Counted from the stretch's first letter, positions 33,787 to 42,509 are shown. The stretch: DNA of 64,000 nt from Lyngbya sp. PCC 8106 (GCF_000169095.1 NZ_AAVU01000029.1:1-64000); one strand, 5' to 3'. The notes: a model not told the origin generated them from the letters alone. A program made the numbers and translations.

Positions 33787-34962
33787 CTAGCGAATGTACT
33801 CTTTTAAGATGCTGTTGCGATTAGGATGGCGCAACTTCCGTAAAGCTTTCGCTTCAATTTGACGAATTCGTTCACGAGTGACATTGAAGATTTGACCAAT
33901 TTCTTCAAGCGTCTTCATGCGACCATCGTCTAAACCGTAGCGCAACCGTAAAACATCACGTTCACGAGGACTTAGCGTATCTAAAACACTTTCGAGATCT
34001 TCGCGCAGGAGGTTTTTAGAAACCTGATCTTCGGGGGTTTCACCATCGGACTCAATAAAATCACCCAGGCGAGAATCTTCTTCTTTACCAATAGGCGTTT
34101 CTAGAGAGATGGGCAATTGAGCCGATTTAGCAATAAACCGTAACTTCTCAATCGTCATTTCCATGCGAGTGGCGATTTCCTCTTCCGTGGGTTTGCGACC
34201 CATTTCTTGGGAGAGTAATTTCGTTGTCTTTTTGATGCGAGAAATGGTTTCATACAGGTGAACCGGAAGCCGAATTGTCCGAGATTGATCAGCGATCGCT
34301 CGGGTAATGGCTTGACGAATCCACCAGGTCGCATAGGTACTGAACTTGTAACCTTTTTCGTGGTCAAACTTTTCAGCCGCCCGAATCAATCCAAGACTTC
34401 CTTCTTGAATCAAGTCTTGAAATGACAAGCCTCGGTTCATGTACTTTTTCGCGATCGAAACCACCAAACGCAGGTTTGACTGCACCATCTTATCCTTTGC
34501 TCGTCTACCTAAGTAAAGACGGCGACGAAACTCAGGCAATGCCATGTCAACAGCACTCGCCCATTCTCGGTCTTCAGGTTCGCAATGGTTATGTTCGACC
34601 AGTTTTTCTCGGATGCGCTCTAGCTCTAACAAATCGGCAATTCGACGAGCTAATTCAATTTCTTCATCAGCTCGTAACAATCGAATCCGACCTATTTCTT
34701 GGAGGTAGAGTCTAATCGAATCCTCCGTATAGTGTTTTTTCTTCGCCTGAGTCCGACGTCGTGACTTAGCAACTCCTTCGGACTTGCTTTCATCTTCTTC
34801 TTCCGACTGAGATTCAACATAGTCTTCTTCTTGAGAGTCGTCATCTTCAATCAAAAGATCTAGTTCATTTTCCGGTTGGGTTCGGGTTGCTTTTTGAAGA
34901 AGTTCGATCGGTTCCATCTCCGGCTGAATGGGGGTTGCGAGTCCGTTGTTCGTCTGGATCAT
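33787..34962 (-). CDS. sigA: Principal RNA polymerase sigma factor SigA (RpoD)
   Basis: A 391-residue group 1 sigma-70 factor. An acidic N-terminal part is followed by region 1.2 (YTEDSIRLYLQEIGRIRLL), regions 2.1-2.4 (SNLRLVVSIAKKYMNRGLSF, KFSTYATWWIRQAITRAIAD), region 3 (LETPIGKEEDSRLGDFI) and region 4 (DVLRLRYGLDDGRMKTLEEI, TRERIRQIEAKALRKLRHP). It directs transcription of housekeeping genes. I take the ATG at 34962 (MIQTNNGLATP), which has AGGAA upstream; a TTG at 35010 would add 16 residues. A terminator follows at 33758-33717. Confidence 0.96.
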   Translation of the reverse strand: MIQTNNGLATPIQPEMEPIELLQKATRTQPENELDLLIEDDDSQEEDYVESQSEEEDESKSEGVAKSRRRTQAKKKHYTEDSIRLYLQEIGRIRLLRADEEIELARRIADLLELERIREKLVEHNHCEPEDREWASAVDMALPEFRRRLYLGRRAKDKMVQSNLRLVVSIAKKYMNRGLSFQDLIQEGSLGLIRAAEKFDHEKGYKFSTYATWWIRQAITRAIADQSRTIRLPVHLYETISRIKKTTKLLSQEMGRKPTEEEIATRMEMTIEKLRFIAKSAQLPISLETPIGKEEDSRLGDFIESDGETPEDQVSKNLLREDLESVLDTLSPRERDVLRLRYGLDDGRMKTLEEIGQIFNVTRERIRQIEAKALRKLRHPNRNSILKEYIR

Positions 34963-35831
34963 GCCGCGTTCCTCATGCTCCTCAATGCAAGAATCAATCA
35001 CTGTAAACAATTAGTAGTTTGTCTATTTCTAGACAGTTTAGCCAATTCTAACCGCAATTACGGTTTGATGAGAATGTTGCCAATATTTGAGTAAACTCGA
35101 CTTCACTCAAATTTAGACATTCAGTATTAGACAACACCAATTGGTGTTCGGACAATTGCAGTTAGACCTTTTCGATTGTAGCCTCTCTTATTCAAATTGC
35201 ACGGCCTCACTACAAGTTCAAGGTTTGTACTGGGATTAAAAGTTGGAAATTCCTCAGATTATGCTCGTTTGGTCTGAGTGTTACACACCTTTAGCATTTT
35301 TGGGCTAACCGCAAAATGAGAGCGGTAGGGGTTGTAATTGCTCAATACCAACTGGCTTTTACCTTGGGTCTGACAAGACAGTTTTTCAGATTTTTCCCTT
35401 CTCAGGAAATAGCTGAAGCCTCAATGGGCATTTTAGCGAGATTAATTGGTTTGGGAATGTTTGATGATCTTCGACTGTAGATTTTTCAGCCTCCTCCATC
35501 ATGTTAACCCAACAGAGACAGTTTCTTCAGCTCACCCAGCCTATTGACTGAGGAATGTGAATTGATCTTCACAACTTTTCAAAGAAACGATTTGAACGTA
35601 AGTCCTTTTTTGTACGTTAACTCAAATCTCAAAAATTGGATCCTACTCTAATGTTAAATCAAGTTAAGCTATTGACGCCATCTTCTCAGAGTTATTAAGC
35701 AAGTTGTTATATTGTTTTAATATTCAACTTGTAAATCTAAAGATAACAGAAAATATACATTTCTTTACAGGAAGTCTGCTAGCAATCCAGCTCTTATTAA
35801 GGGAAAACAGCAACTCTAGACCCCATTACAC
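34963..35831. other. Long sigA upstream intergenic region
   Basis: About 870 bases between sigA and the permease gene. Such long leaders are usual for cyanobacterial principal sigma genes with several promoters. A 54-codon + strand frame at 35316-35480 (MRAVGVVIAQYQLAF...) has no clear ribosome-binding site and no family I recognise. No repeat or RNA gene was seen. Confidence 0.45.
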
Positions 35832-36716
35832 CTAGCGTTGATTTCTCAGTCGTGGATTAACCCAATCATTCAATCCTTCTCCCACCAACGATAACCCCAC
35901 CACCATCAACGTTAGGGCTAACCCCGGAAAAAAAGCAGTCCACCAAATCCCGGTGGGCAGTGCCTCCAACGCCAACCGTAAATCATGGCCCCATTCTGGT
36001 GTTTCTTCGGGGAGTCCCAACCCCAAAAATCCCAAACTGCCTAAAGTTAAAATCGCATCGGCTGCATTCAATGTAAACAAAACAGGTACACTTTGAATGA
36101 CATTGAGAAACAGGTAACGCGATAATACCGTCCAAGTATTCGCCCCCATCGCCTGCGCCGCTTCAATAAACAACTCCGTTTTCACACTGGTTGTATGATT
36201 GCGAACCACGCGATAATATTGCGGTACATAAGCAATACTCAAAGCGATCGCCGCATTGAATATCCCTCGCCCCACCACAAAAGCCAACGTAATCGACAGC
36301 AACAGTCCCGGTAAGGTATACACCGCATCCATCAAAAACATTAACCCTCGGTCTAGTTTCCCCCCGAGATAACCACTCACTAACCCCAGAGGTACCCCAA
36401 TCACCAAACTTAACCCTGTAGCGAGTAACAGCACCTTCCACGCCGCAGTAGCGCCAAATAAAGTTCGAGAAAGCACATCATAGCCCTGACGATTGGTTCC
36501 AAACCAATAGTCTAGTCCTGGAGGTTCGTGAATCGGGTTTGACAAAAACTCTGTTGGACTTTGTATCCATCCCCAAGCCAAAAACACCGGGGATAACAAC
36601 ACAATTAAAATAAAAACCAATGTTATCCCCAAACCCACTAACATCATGCGAGTTGAGAGATTGGGTTGTTTCCAAAGGGTTAGAAATTCTAAAAAACGAG
36701 ATTTAGCCGCCGTCAT
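35832..36716 (-). CDS. DppC-like ABC transporter permease (peptide/nickel type)
   Basis: A 294-residue inner-membrane permease. An N-terminal helix (MMLVGLGITLVFILIVLLSPV), the substrate-loop motif DYWFGTNRQGYDVLSR, four to five further helices and the EAA motif (IEAAQAMGANTWTVLSRYLFLN) mark a DppC/OppC subunit. Peptide, nickel or similar importers need DppB, DppD/F and a binding protein. None of these adjoin it, so the complex is assembled from elsewhere on the chromosome. The start is the ATG at 36716. Confidence 0.9.
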   Translation of the reverse strand: MTAAKSRFLEFLTLWKQPNLSTRMMLVGLGITLVFILIVLLSPVFLAWGWIQSPTEFLSNPIHEPPGLDYWFGTNRQGYDVLSRTLFGATAAWKVLLLATGLSLVIGVPLGLVSGYLGGKLDRGLMFLMDAVYTLPGLLLSITLAFVVGRGIFNAAIALSIAYVPQYYRVVRNHTTSVKTELFIEAAQAMGANTWTVLSRYLFLNVIQSVPVLFTLNAADAILTLGSLGFLGLGLPEETPEWGHDLRLALEALPTGIWWTAFFPGLALTLMVVGLSLVGEGLNDWVNPRLRNQR

Positions 36717-36927
36717 TGACTCTAAAACAGATGAGTTCGGCTTAATTGTCTCACAAATCCATAAATTTGCAGAAGAACACCGATAGGTAATGAGAAGGGA
36801 TGAAGAGATGGGAAGACAGTGACCCGTTTACTGACCTGAAATATCTCAGGAATAAATGTTGAGGAAACTGTAGTGGAATTCAACTCCAGGCTAGAGCTTT
36901 TTGTTTAGACTTCTATTTTAACGAACC

Positions 36928-37443
36928 ATGAACAAACTTAAACACTGCTTTGAGTTAATAGACTCAATATCTGCTGTGTGGAAAATATTGATTTTTTCTC
37001 CCTTGTTATTAACAGGATGTCAACTCAGTATTTCCATTCCTGAACTTGAAGAAATGTCTCCTTTTGAGAGTAGTAATCAAGCGTCTTTTGTGATGCAAAC
37101 GATGACGGCTGGACAACAAGCCTATTATGAAGTCAATGGTCAGTTTGCTAGTTCTCTAGACAGTCTTTCTGTTGATCTAAATGTCGAAACGGGAGAATAT
37201 CGTTATCAACTGGTTACTGTGGGAGACTCTGCTCAAACTGTTGTGATGACAGCCGCCGCGAAGACAGGCGAACTTCCCAGTTATGCAGGCGTGGTTACAG
37301 TCGGACAAACGGAAGGGGGAGTTATGGCGTTTGCGAACATCTGTCAAACCGATGAACCGTCAACTGTTCCTCCCCCGCTTTCAACGACACCAATTCCCGG
37401 TGAGGGGTTAAAATGTCCTCCGGGTTCGAGTCCCGTAAACTAA
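36928..37443 (+). CDS. Lipoprotein with type IV pilin-like (GspG/H-like) body
   Basis: A 171-residue protein. A membrane-spanning start ends in a lipobox (LLLTGC, Cys near residue 31). The body (SSNQASFVMQTMTAGQQAYYEVNGQFASSL..., VETGEYRYQLVTV) matches the globular part of cyanobacterial type IV pilin-like G/H proteins. The usual pilin N-terminal helix is replaced by a lipoprotein signal, so it is probably anchored by lipid and not assembled in a fibre. The Pro/Thr-rich tail ends CPPGSSPVN. It converges on the next gene and the stop codons overlap. Confidence 0.8.
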   Translation: MNKLKHCFELIDSISAVWKILIFSPLLLTGCQLSISIPELEEMSPFESSNQASFVMQTMTAGQQAYYEVNGQFASSLDSLSVDLNVETGEYRYQLVTVGDSAQTVVMTAAAKTGELPSYAGVVTVGQTEGGVMAFANICQTDEPSTVPPPLSTTPIPGEGLKCPPGSSPVN

Positions 37444-37955
37444 GCTAAAACAAAATCAACTTCATCTGCGCCATCTGTTTCGCCTTGGCCAGATGCGATT
37501 TTTTCGCCATTGACTTCAACTGCAAAAGGTGTATCTTCTAAACCTGGCATATTGTAGTCCGTTTTATCGGATGTATATCCGACACTAGCAATCATTTTAC
37601 GGCCGGCATCCGTATATTGAAATGCCATCATTTGGTTTTTATCTTGCTTGTTGTCTCGCGCCCAAATGACCATATATTGTCCACCTTGGTAGTCAAAAAC
37701 TTTAGGTGAACGAGTGGGTTCATAACGCCCCGGATCACCAAAGCTAGCATCTAAAAACGATTGTACCGAATCATCTTGAACAACAGCATAACTAACTTGC
37801 TCAGGGGGTGTTTCGGCTTCATCAACATCTCCTTCACTTTCGTCTGGAGCTTCTTCTTTATTACGGTTTTTGAAGTAATCAACTGCCATTTTTGTTCCAA
37901 CTGCACCGACGGTAGCAATACCTGCACCAGCAAGAATGTTGCGAAGTCTACTCAT
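37440..37955 (-). CDS. Conserved hypothetical protein with N-terminal helix
   Basis: A 171-residue protein that I do not recognise. It has an N-terminal hydrophobic segment (ILAGAGIATVGAVGTKMAVDYF), an acidic linker (EEAPDESEGDVDEAETPPEQ) and a globular part (SVQSFLDASFGDPGRYEP, YMVIWARDNKQDKNQMMAFQYTD). It is likely membrane-anchored. Its 3' end overlaps the stop of the pilin-like lipoprotein gene by four bases. The start is the ATG at 37955. Confidence 0.65.
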   Translation of the reverse strand: MSRLRNILAGAGIATVGAVGTKMAVDYFKNRNKEEAPDESEGDVDEAETPPEQVSYAVVQDDSVQSFLDASFGDPGRYEPTRSPKVFDYQGGQYMVIWARDNKQDKNQMMAFQYTDAGRKMIASVGYTSDKTDYNMPGLEDTPFAVEVNGEKIASGQGETDGADEVDFVLA

Positions 37956-38164
37956 AGTCTTTTCCGAGGATATACAATGATCTTGTTGGGATTGATTTCA
38001 ACCAACTAAAGAATTGTATCAAACTTTGCAGAAAAAATCGCTGTTTTCGTAGATAAAAGCCAGAACTCGACAGGCTGTTTACGGTTTTCGAGTGGATGTT
38101 TGGTTGTGAACAGTCTGAAATCACCTTCAATTCGCTTTTTGTCGGGGTTAGGAGAAATTTGGGC

Positions 38165-38494
38165 TTATGGGTTATATTTAACTGCGGTTCCACTCGCGGC
38201 CACCATCAACATACTTCCACCGCCACTAGAGTTAATCGTTTCATAATCTAAATCTATCCCAATAATCGCATTTGCCCCTAATGCGACTGCCGCTTGTTGC
38301 ATTTCTTTGATAGCGGTTTCTTTGGCTTCACGCAAGGATTTTTCATAACCGGCTGACCGTCCACCCACAACGTCTCGAATACTCGCAAAAAAGTCTCGAA
38401 AAACATTAGCCCCTAGAATTGCTTCTCCGCTAACAATTCCACAATATTGAGTAATCTCTTTGCCTTGGAGTGTGCTGGTTGTGGTTAAAATCAT
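38165..38494 (-). CDS. UPF0145/YbjQ family protein
   Basis: A 109-residue protein with the complete YbjQ pattern: MILTTTSTLQGKEITQYCGIV, a central GYEKSLREAKETAIKEMQQAA helix and ANAIIGIDLDYETI. The family was once annotated as heavy-metal-binding, forms pentamers, and has no agreed function. Start ATG 38494. Confidence 0.92.
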   Translation of the reverse strand: MILTTTSTLQGKEITQYCGIVSGEAILGANVFRDFFASIRDVVGGRSAGYEKSLREAKETAIKEMQQAAVALGANAIIGIDLDYETINSSGGGSMLMVAASGTAVKYNP

Positions 38495-38598
38495 AAGCTT
38501 TTTTGAACACCCATTAAATCCTTGTCTTGATTTTAGATTTTGCCGGGGGAGATTGTCAATCGATGCTGGAGAAATGACAAACTGTTTAAATTTGAGTT

Positions 38599-40170
38599 TT
38601 AAACTAATCCTAACTCTGCTTTAATTTCAGTTAAGGGTCTTTCCCAGTTTTCCTCGAAACGATAATTCAACAAAATTTTTGCTTGCTTTCCTAATTCTCG
38701 ACCTCGACGAAGGTTCGTAAAAATTTGCGGAATTTGTTGAGGGGCTAAAATTGGATAAAGTAGTCGCGCCATCCTCAGCGAAAGCTTTAAACTAGGGCTG
38801 TATTGAGTTCTCCATGCTTTAAAAAACATGGATTCGTGCGCGGAATTGTTACACGGATTAAAATCCGCTTCACAATGCTGCTTACGATATGATCTAGAAA
38901 GATTGTCCAGAAAATATCGATGTGGGAGACTCAAGACTCCCCTAACAACCTTGGCTAATTGCTGTGTTGATACGTTTATTTTGCGGATTATATTGGCAGC
39001 ACCATTACAATCTGCATTAATTAATTGTCCTTTGGAATCTCTGTACAAACCTCTTTTTACTCGCTTTCCTGATGAAATCCACCCTAACTCCTTCGGAGTG
39101 GCTTCGCCTACGGGTTTCTCACCGAATGTAGGTAGAGTATCGTTGTCTAAAAAGCTTGACCTCGATGTGTAAGATTCTTCAGTCTCGACAAACTCTATCC
39201 CGTGTTGTTCACAAAGTTGAGCGATACGGGATTTTAATTTTGCAGTAGGAACCTGCACGAAAGATTGGTTATTCTTCTTACCGATATTAATACCGTCTTT
39301 GTTGCGCTGGTTCCATCCAAATACAATGGTTGAAACCTTGTTTTTGAGACACCAGTTAATGATGAATCTTGCCGCCTTATCAACATTGTCGCGCATTTGA
39401 CGGTTGCGCTTTTCGGTGACAGCCGCAAGCTGTTCATCCCAGTATCCCTGTAATGCACCAGTCTTTAACTTTGCAACCTGCTTGTTATACCATTGATTTT
39501 GAGACTTAACCTTTTTGCCATCAATAATAAATGATTTTCCGGTTGTGCTAACGCAAGTTAACCAATTATTTAAACCCGGGTCAATCCCAAGGATATGCTC
39601 AGTTTTTTCAACCTGTTTTACTTTTGGTTGTTCATAGACAAACTCCAAATAAAAGTTGTTGTTTCGAGGCGTAAACCTAAACTCTTTAATGTCATCAAAG
39701 CTTAAGTTGGTTGGCATAGGCAGCGTAAAGTTATCAATTCCAAACCAGGCTTTTACTTGCTTGCCCAATGAAAATTGTAACTGACCATCAGTGAACTTTA
39801 CCCATCGCCTTGAATAGCTTACAACTGCTAAACCCCCTTTCTTTCTGTACTTGGGTAACTTAGGCTTGTTGCTTAACTCCCCTCGCTTGTACATTTTAAT
39901 TAGCTTTTTATAGGAGTTGAATGACTCAACTACCCCATGTAAAGTTTGTTGAGCGCAAGCTGCTCTCAAGGCTTTAAAATGCGGGTTGGTTTTCAGCATT
40001 TTATCAAGGTCATACTTCGACAAAAAGTGATTAGCCTTGAAAAACATTTGACGACATAAATAAATACCGCAGTTTGTTAGCTTATTGGATTCTGAGCAGA
40101 TCTACTCAAGTATCGCTGCAATTTCTTGACTGGTATTGATTAAGTGTTGCTGGCAACCGTACAATTTCAT
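38599..40170 (-). pseudogene. tnpB: tnpB with an in-frame stop, an inserted repeat and a read-through end
   Basis: The original start is the ATG at 40170, with a strong AGGAGGTG ribosome-binding site. It reads MKLYGCQQHLINTSQEIAAI but meets TAG at 40104-40102, then continues in the same frame to the ATG at 40047. RuvC motifs follow: HILGIDPGLNNW, EESYTSRSSFLD and INADCNGAANI. This branch shows no zinc ribbon. A ten-residue insertion (PVGEATPKEL) is encoded by a repeat at 39088-39114. The frame runs through the right-end hairpin into the host gene, so the last 68 residues are coq4-derived. A shortened 482-residue product from 40047 is possible but unlikely to be fully functional. Confidence 0.85.
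39088..39114. repeat. Short interspersed repeat inside tnpB
   Basis: CTCCTTCGGAGTGGCTTCGC plus CTACGGG is a palindromic sequence of the kind scattered in cyanobacterial genomes. It falls in frame within tnpB, in a place where related TnpB proteins go straight from GEKP to a W-x-PSGKR-like stretch. Confidence 0.55.
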
Positions 40171-40220
40171 CACCTCCTGTAGATACAATAGCATCAATAA
40201 ACTATTTTCAGATACACTTA

Positions 40221-40625
40221 ATGAAACGTCATCCTGATGAATACCGCATAAATCCACACTCGGTAACACTACTCAACTACCATTTTGTCTTCTGTCCAAA
40301 GAGGAGAAAGAAAGTATTGGTAGGAGAAGTGGCAATGAGACTTCAAGATATAATCTTTGAGCTTTGTGTGGAAAACAACTGGAGATTAATAGCCTTAGAA
40401 GTTATGCCTGACCATGTTCATTTATTTCTAGAGGTTGACCCAACTTTTTCGCCCTCAACAATAATAAAGAGAATTAAAGGAAGAGCCTCACATCATTTAA
40501 GAAAAGAATATCCACATCTACTCAAATTACCGACTCTTTGGACTCCCAGTTATTTCTGTGCGACGACCGGGAATGCTTCAACTGAAACCATTAAAAAGTA
40601 CATCGAAAATCAGAAAGGAAAGTAA
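40221..40625 (+). CDS. tnpA: TnpA, IS200/IS605 Y1 (HUH) transposase
   Basis: A 134-residue Y1 transposase, full length for the family. The HUH metal-binding motif is PDHVHLFLEV (near residue 75). The nucleophile Tyr is in ETIKKYIENQ (near 127). NYHFVFCPKRRKKVL is the usual N-terminal strand. It nicks and joins single-stranded DNA at the hairpin ends. It is divergent from tnpB and stops two bases before the left-end palindrome. No defect is seen, so this copy could move its own element and perhaps related miniature ones. Confidence 0.93.
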   Translation: MKRHPDEYRINPHSVTLLNYHFVFCPKRRKKVLVGEVAMRLQDIIFELCVENNWRLIALEVMPDHVHLFLEVDPTFSPSTIIKRIKGRASHHLRKEYPHLLKLPTLWTPSYFCATTGNASTETIKKYIENQKGK

Positions 40626-40814
40626 TGGCAGATTAAAATCTGCCGCGTCGCTATTCGTCCATGTCTTAAAAGACATGGCTAACTTTCTCCCGCATTATTT
40701 CAAGGTTTTGTTCGGGTGCAAATGCTAAGACTCCGATTTCTCCAGCATAACTGGTATCAAAGCCTAGCAATACATGAAAAAGATCGTGGGTGATGGAATA
40801 TAGCGCTACTTGAA

Positions 40815-40960
40815 TCGGGAATAGGGAACAGCGCTTGCCTTGCGGCGGGCGCGGTTTCCGGCGAGACTTAGTTTGCAATCTTAGGGAACAGGGAACAGCA
40901 GACTATGAAAGCGGTGTGACCCTGCGGCTTTGTAAGCCGCCAAGGAATGCACACGCCTGA
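40815..40960. repeat. GGGAACAG-containing repeat stretch inserted in coq4 relic
   Basis: This stretch holds GGGAATAGGGAACAGCG, GGGAACAGGGAACAGC and two GC-rich palindromes (CCTTGCGGCGGGCGCGG; GCGGCTTTGTAAGCCGC). The TGTTCCCTGTTCCCTA core recurs at 42400-42495. It separates the first two coq4 fragments and does not fit Coq4 coding sequence. Confidence 0.6.
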
Positions 40961-41077
40961 GAGGGTTTCAGAATTTAGAAATGTCCTAACCAATTTGCGT
41001 AGTGCTATATCTCCTAAGTAATCTGGGTTTTTGGAAATTTTAAGAACATGAATTAAGGGTTTTATCTTAATTCTCAT

Positions 41078-41871
41078 TGTGCTTTTATCCTCTGATTTAT
41101 CAATTGAAGTTAAGTTGAATCCAATTGTTTTCTATTTATTTCGCTGTTGAACTTGAGTAATTGTTTGATCTAACTTGTTTAAAAGTCGTTCAGAGAGTTT
41201 GTACTGACCGTTGAAAATTTAGTCAGAAATAAGAATTGCACTGAAGATGATTGATAAGGATAAAAATTCCATCATTTATTTAACGTCTGAGTTTACTGTC
41301 TATTATCAATGATGACGCTAAAATTAGGATTGAACTCGGGAAAATAAGAAAGTTAAGCCGGAACTTAAGTTCTCGCTCATTGGTCTAAATCAAATTATAG
41401 TAACATTTTCGTTAAGCTGGTATCATTAACTTCAGATTCTCAAGGGTTGGGAATAATTTAGGTCAAAATAAAAAGCAGCCTAATGATAGACTGCTAAAGG
41501 GAGAGATTTGAAACCATTGTTGTTTCTAGGAGAGAAGAAATCTATTTCATACCACCGTGAATTAAAACAAGTTTTAAAAAATAATTGAAATTAAAGATTC
41601 AAAGTGAAAAAGTTTAAGGCAATTACCGAGCAAGTTTAATACTCTGAAACTTCCCTTTAACAGGCGATAACAGATGTTTTAACTTGAGGTAAATCTATCT
41701 CCAACATAAGTGTACTTCACCCCGCCCGGCTGTGACCTCAGTCTAGATTTGTTGTGATATCCTTCATTCCACCTAATGAGAGATATCACAACCTAGCTTC
41801 TAAGACCTTAACTCTATCCTCAGCAAGCTGTAAGTGCCAAGATGAGGGGCTACACTTTTGTTGTTGCATTT
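41078..41871. other. Intergenic region, about 790 bp
   Basis: AT-rich stretch between the coq4 relic and the small membrane protein gene. No gene with family likeness was recognised. It holds a perfect 11-bp inverted repeat at 41751-41792. Some of it may be upstream region or decayed host sequence. Confidence 0.45.
41751..41792. repeat. Perfect 11-bp inverted repeat
   Basis: GTTGTGATATC (41751-41761) and GATATCACAAC (41782-41792) are perfect inverse complements with a 20-base spacer. It lies downstream of the - strand gene that ends at 41872, so it may be a terminator stem, but no T-run follows. Confidence 0.7.
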
Positions 41872-42102
41872 TTAGAACGTATTGCTAGCGTAGGCATCCA
41901 AGGCATAAGCCGGAACACGTTCGTTATAGTCAATTTCTGCACCTGTTACAGACTGAGCAATTTGTTCAAAGGAATCATTGTCCCAGTTACGTTGGTGAAT
42001 TGGCTTGCTTTGTTCGCCTCGGAAATAGGCCATCGTACCGATAACGGCAGCCGCAGACCAACCTGCAATGAATAAAGCCGCTAATGCGATTAAGTAAATC
42101 AT
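41872..42102 (-). CDS. Small conserved single-helix membrane protein, function unknown
   Basis: A 76-residue protein. An N-terminal membrane helix (MIYLIALAALFIAGWSAAAVIGTMAYF) is followed by RGEQSKPIHQRNW and an acidic soluble tail (YNERVPAYALDAYASNTF). The look is that of a small thylakoid protein conserved in cyanobacteria, but I cannot name it. The ATG at 42102 has a good AAGGAG ribosome-binding site; the longer open frame upstream runs through an octamer repeat and is not supported. Confidence 0.78.
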   Translation of the reverse strand: MIYLIALAALFIAGWSAAAVIGTMAYFRGEQSKPIHQRNWDNDSFEQIAQSVTGAEIDYNERVPAYALDAYASNTF

Positions 42103-42270
42103 GTGTGTTAACTCCTTAACTTTTATTAACTTATGTAAACTAATGTAACAGAGTATTACCGAGACTGTCAACTCGACTCGGTAGAGAAAACCGAACCACC
42201 CAACCTCACTCGACTTATAATTACTTAAATATTTGGGTGACCTCTGATTGATGGGGTGCAGGGGGAGGTG

Positions 42271-42326
42271 GGGAGATAGGGAGATAGGGAGATAGGGAGA
42301 TAGGGAGATAGGGAGATAGGGAGATG
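42271..42326. repeat. GGGAGATA octamer tandem repeat, seven copies
   Basis: Six perfect GGGAGATA copies (42271-42318) and one GGGAGATG. It lies about 170 bases upstream of the small membrane protein gene. Such arrays expand and shrink by slippage. Confidence 0.9.
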
Positions 42327-42399
42327 GAGAGAAAGATATAGCACTACGCGAATACATGATTGTCATTTCTAAATCCTAAAACCCCAGCCCAGTCTACTG

Positions 42400-42495
42400 T
42401 TCCCTCTCTTGGTGCGCGTTACGCAGAGCGGATGGAACATCGCGCCTAGTCGCACCGCTGTTCCCTGTTCCCTAGTGCGTAGCGCCATAGCAGAC
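42400..42495. repeat. TGTTCCCTGTTCCCTA-containing interspersed repeat
   Basis: This segment contains CTGTTCCCTCTCTTGG, palindromic GCGCGTTACGCAGAGCGG and CTGTTCCCTGTTCCCTAGTG followed by CGTAGCGC. It shares the TGTTCCCTGTTCCCTA core with the reverse strand of the stretch at 40815-40960. Confidence 0.55.
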
Positions 42496-42509
42496 ATCAA
42501 CAACAAAGA

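Larger units (their letters stand above)
38803..40679 (-). mobile_element. IS200/IS605 element with divergent tnpA and tnpB
   Basis: The left end is near 40659-40678, with hairpin CCATGTC/GACATGG and an inner palindrome at 40627-40644 (GGCAGATT/AATCTGCC). The right end has a hairpin at 38812-38831 (CCATG/CATGG), an inner palindrome at 38854-38867 (CGGATT/AATCCG) and a terminal TCAA, read on the - strand, at 38806-38803. It carries tnpA (+) and tnpB (-) back to back, 50 bases apart. It interrupts a coq4-like gene. The left boundary is uncertain by a few bases. No target duplication is expected for this family. Confidence 0.8.
38599..41077 (-). pseudogene. coq4-like gene broken by an IS element and a repeat-rich stretch
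   Basis: Three separated fragments of one Coq4-family gene lie on the - strand. The N-terminal piece (about 41077-40955) reads IKPLIHVLKISKNPDYLGDIALRKLV. The middle piece (about 40815-40685) reads SITHDLFHVLLGFDTSYAGE, carrying the family motif HDxxH-x11-E that binds metal. The C-terminal piece (38802-38599) reads ARLLYPILAPQQIP and later LGKQAKILLNYRFEENWERP. Between the first two lies a repeat-rich stretch of about 140 bases; between the last two lies an IS200/IS605 element. Coq4 acts in ubiquinone synthesis elsewhere, but its role in cyanobacteria, which lack ubiquinone, is unknown. The gene cannot make a full protein. Confidence 0.8.

Noticed and set aside
35316..35480. 54-codon + strand frame in the sigA upstream region
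   Set aside because: No ribosome-binding site and no similarity I recognise; kept only as a note in the intergenic entry.
37411..37445. Segment CGGGTTCGAGTCCCG that looks like a tRNA T-arm
   Set aside because: It lies in the 3' end of the pilin-like lipoprotein frame and no acceptor, D-arm or anticodon arm can be formed upstream.
42103..42366. N-terminal extension of the small membrane protein (frame from 42366)
   Set aside because: The extension translates the octamer repeat into PISLSPYL units; the ATG at 42102 has a proper AAGGAG site.
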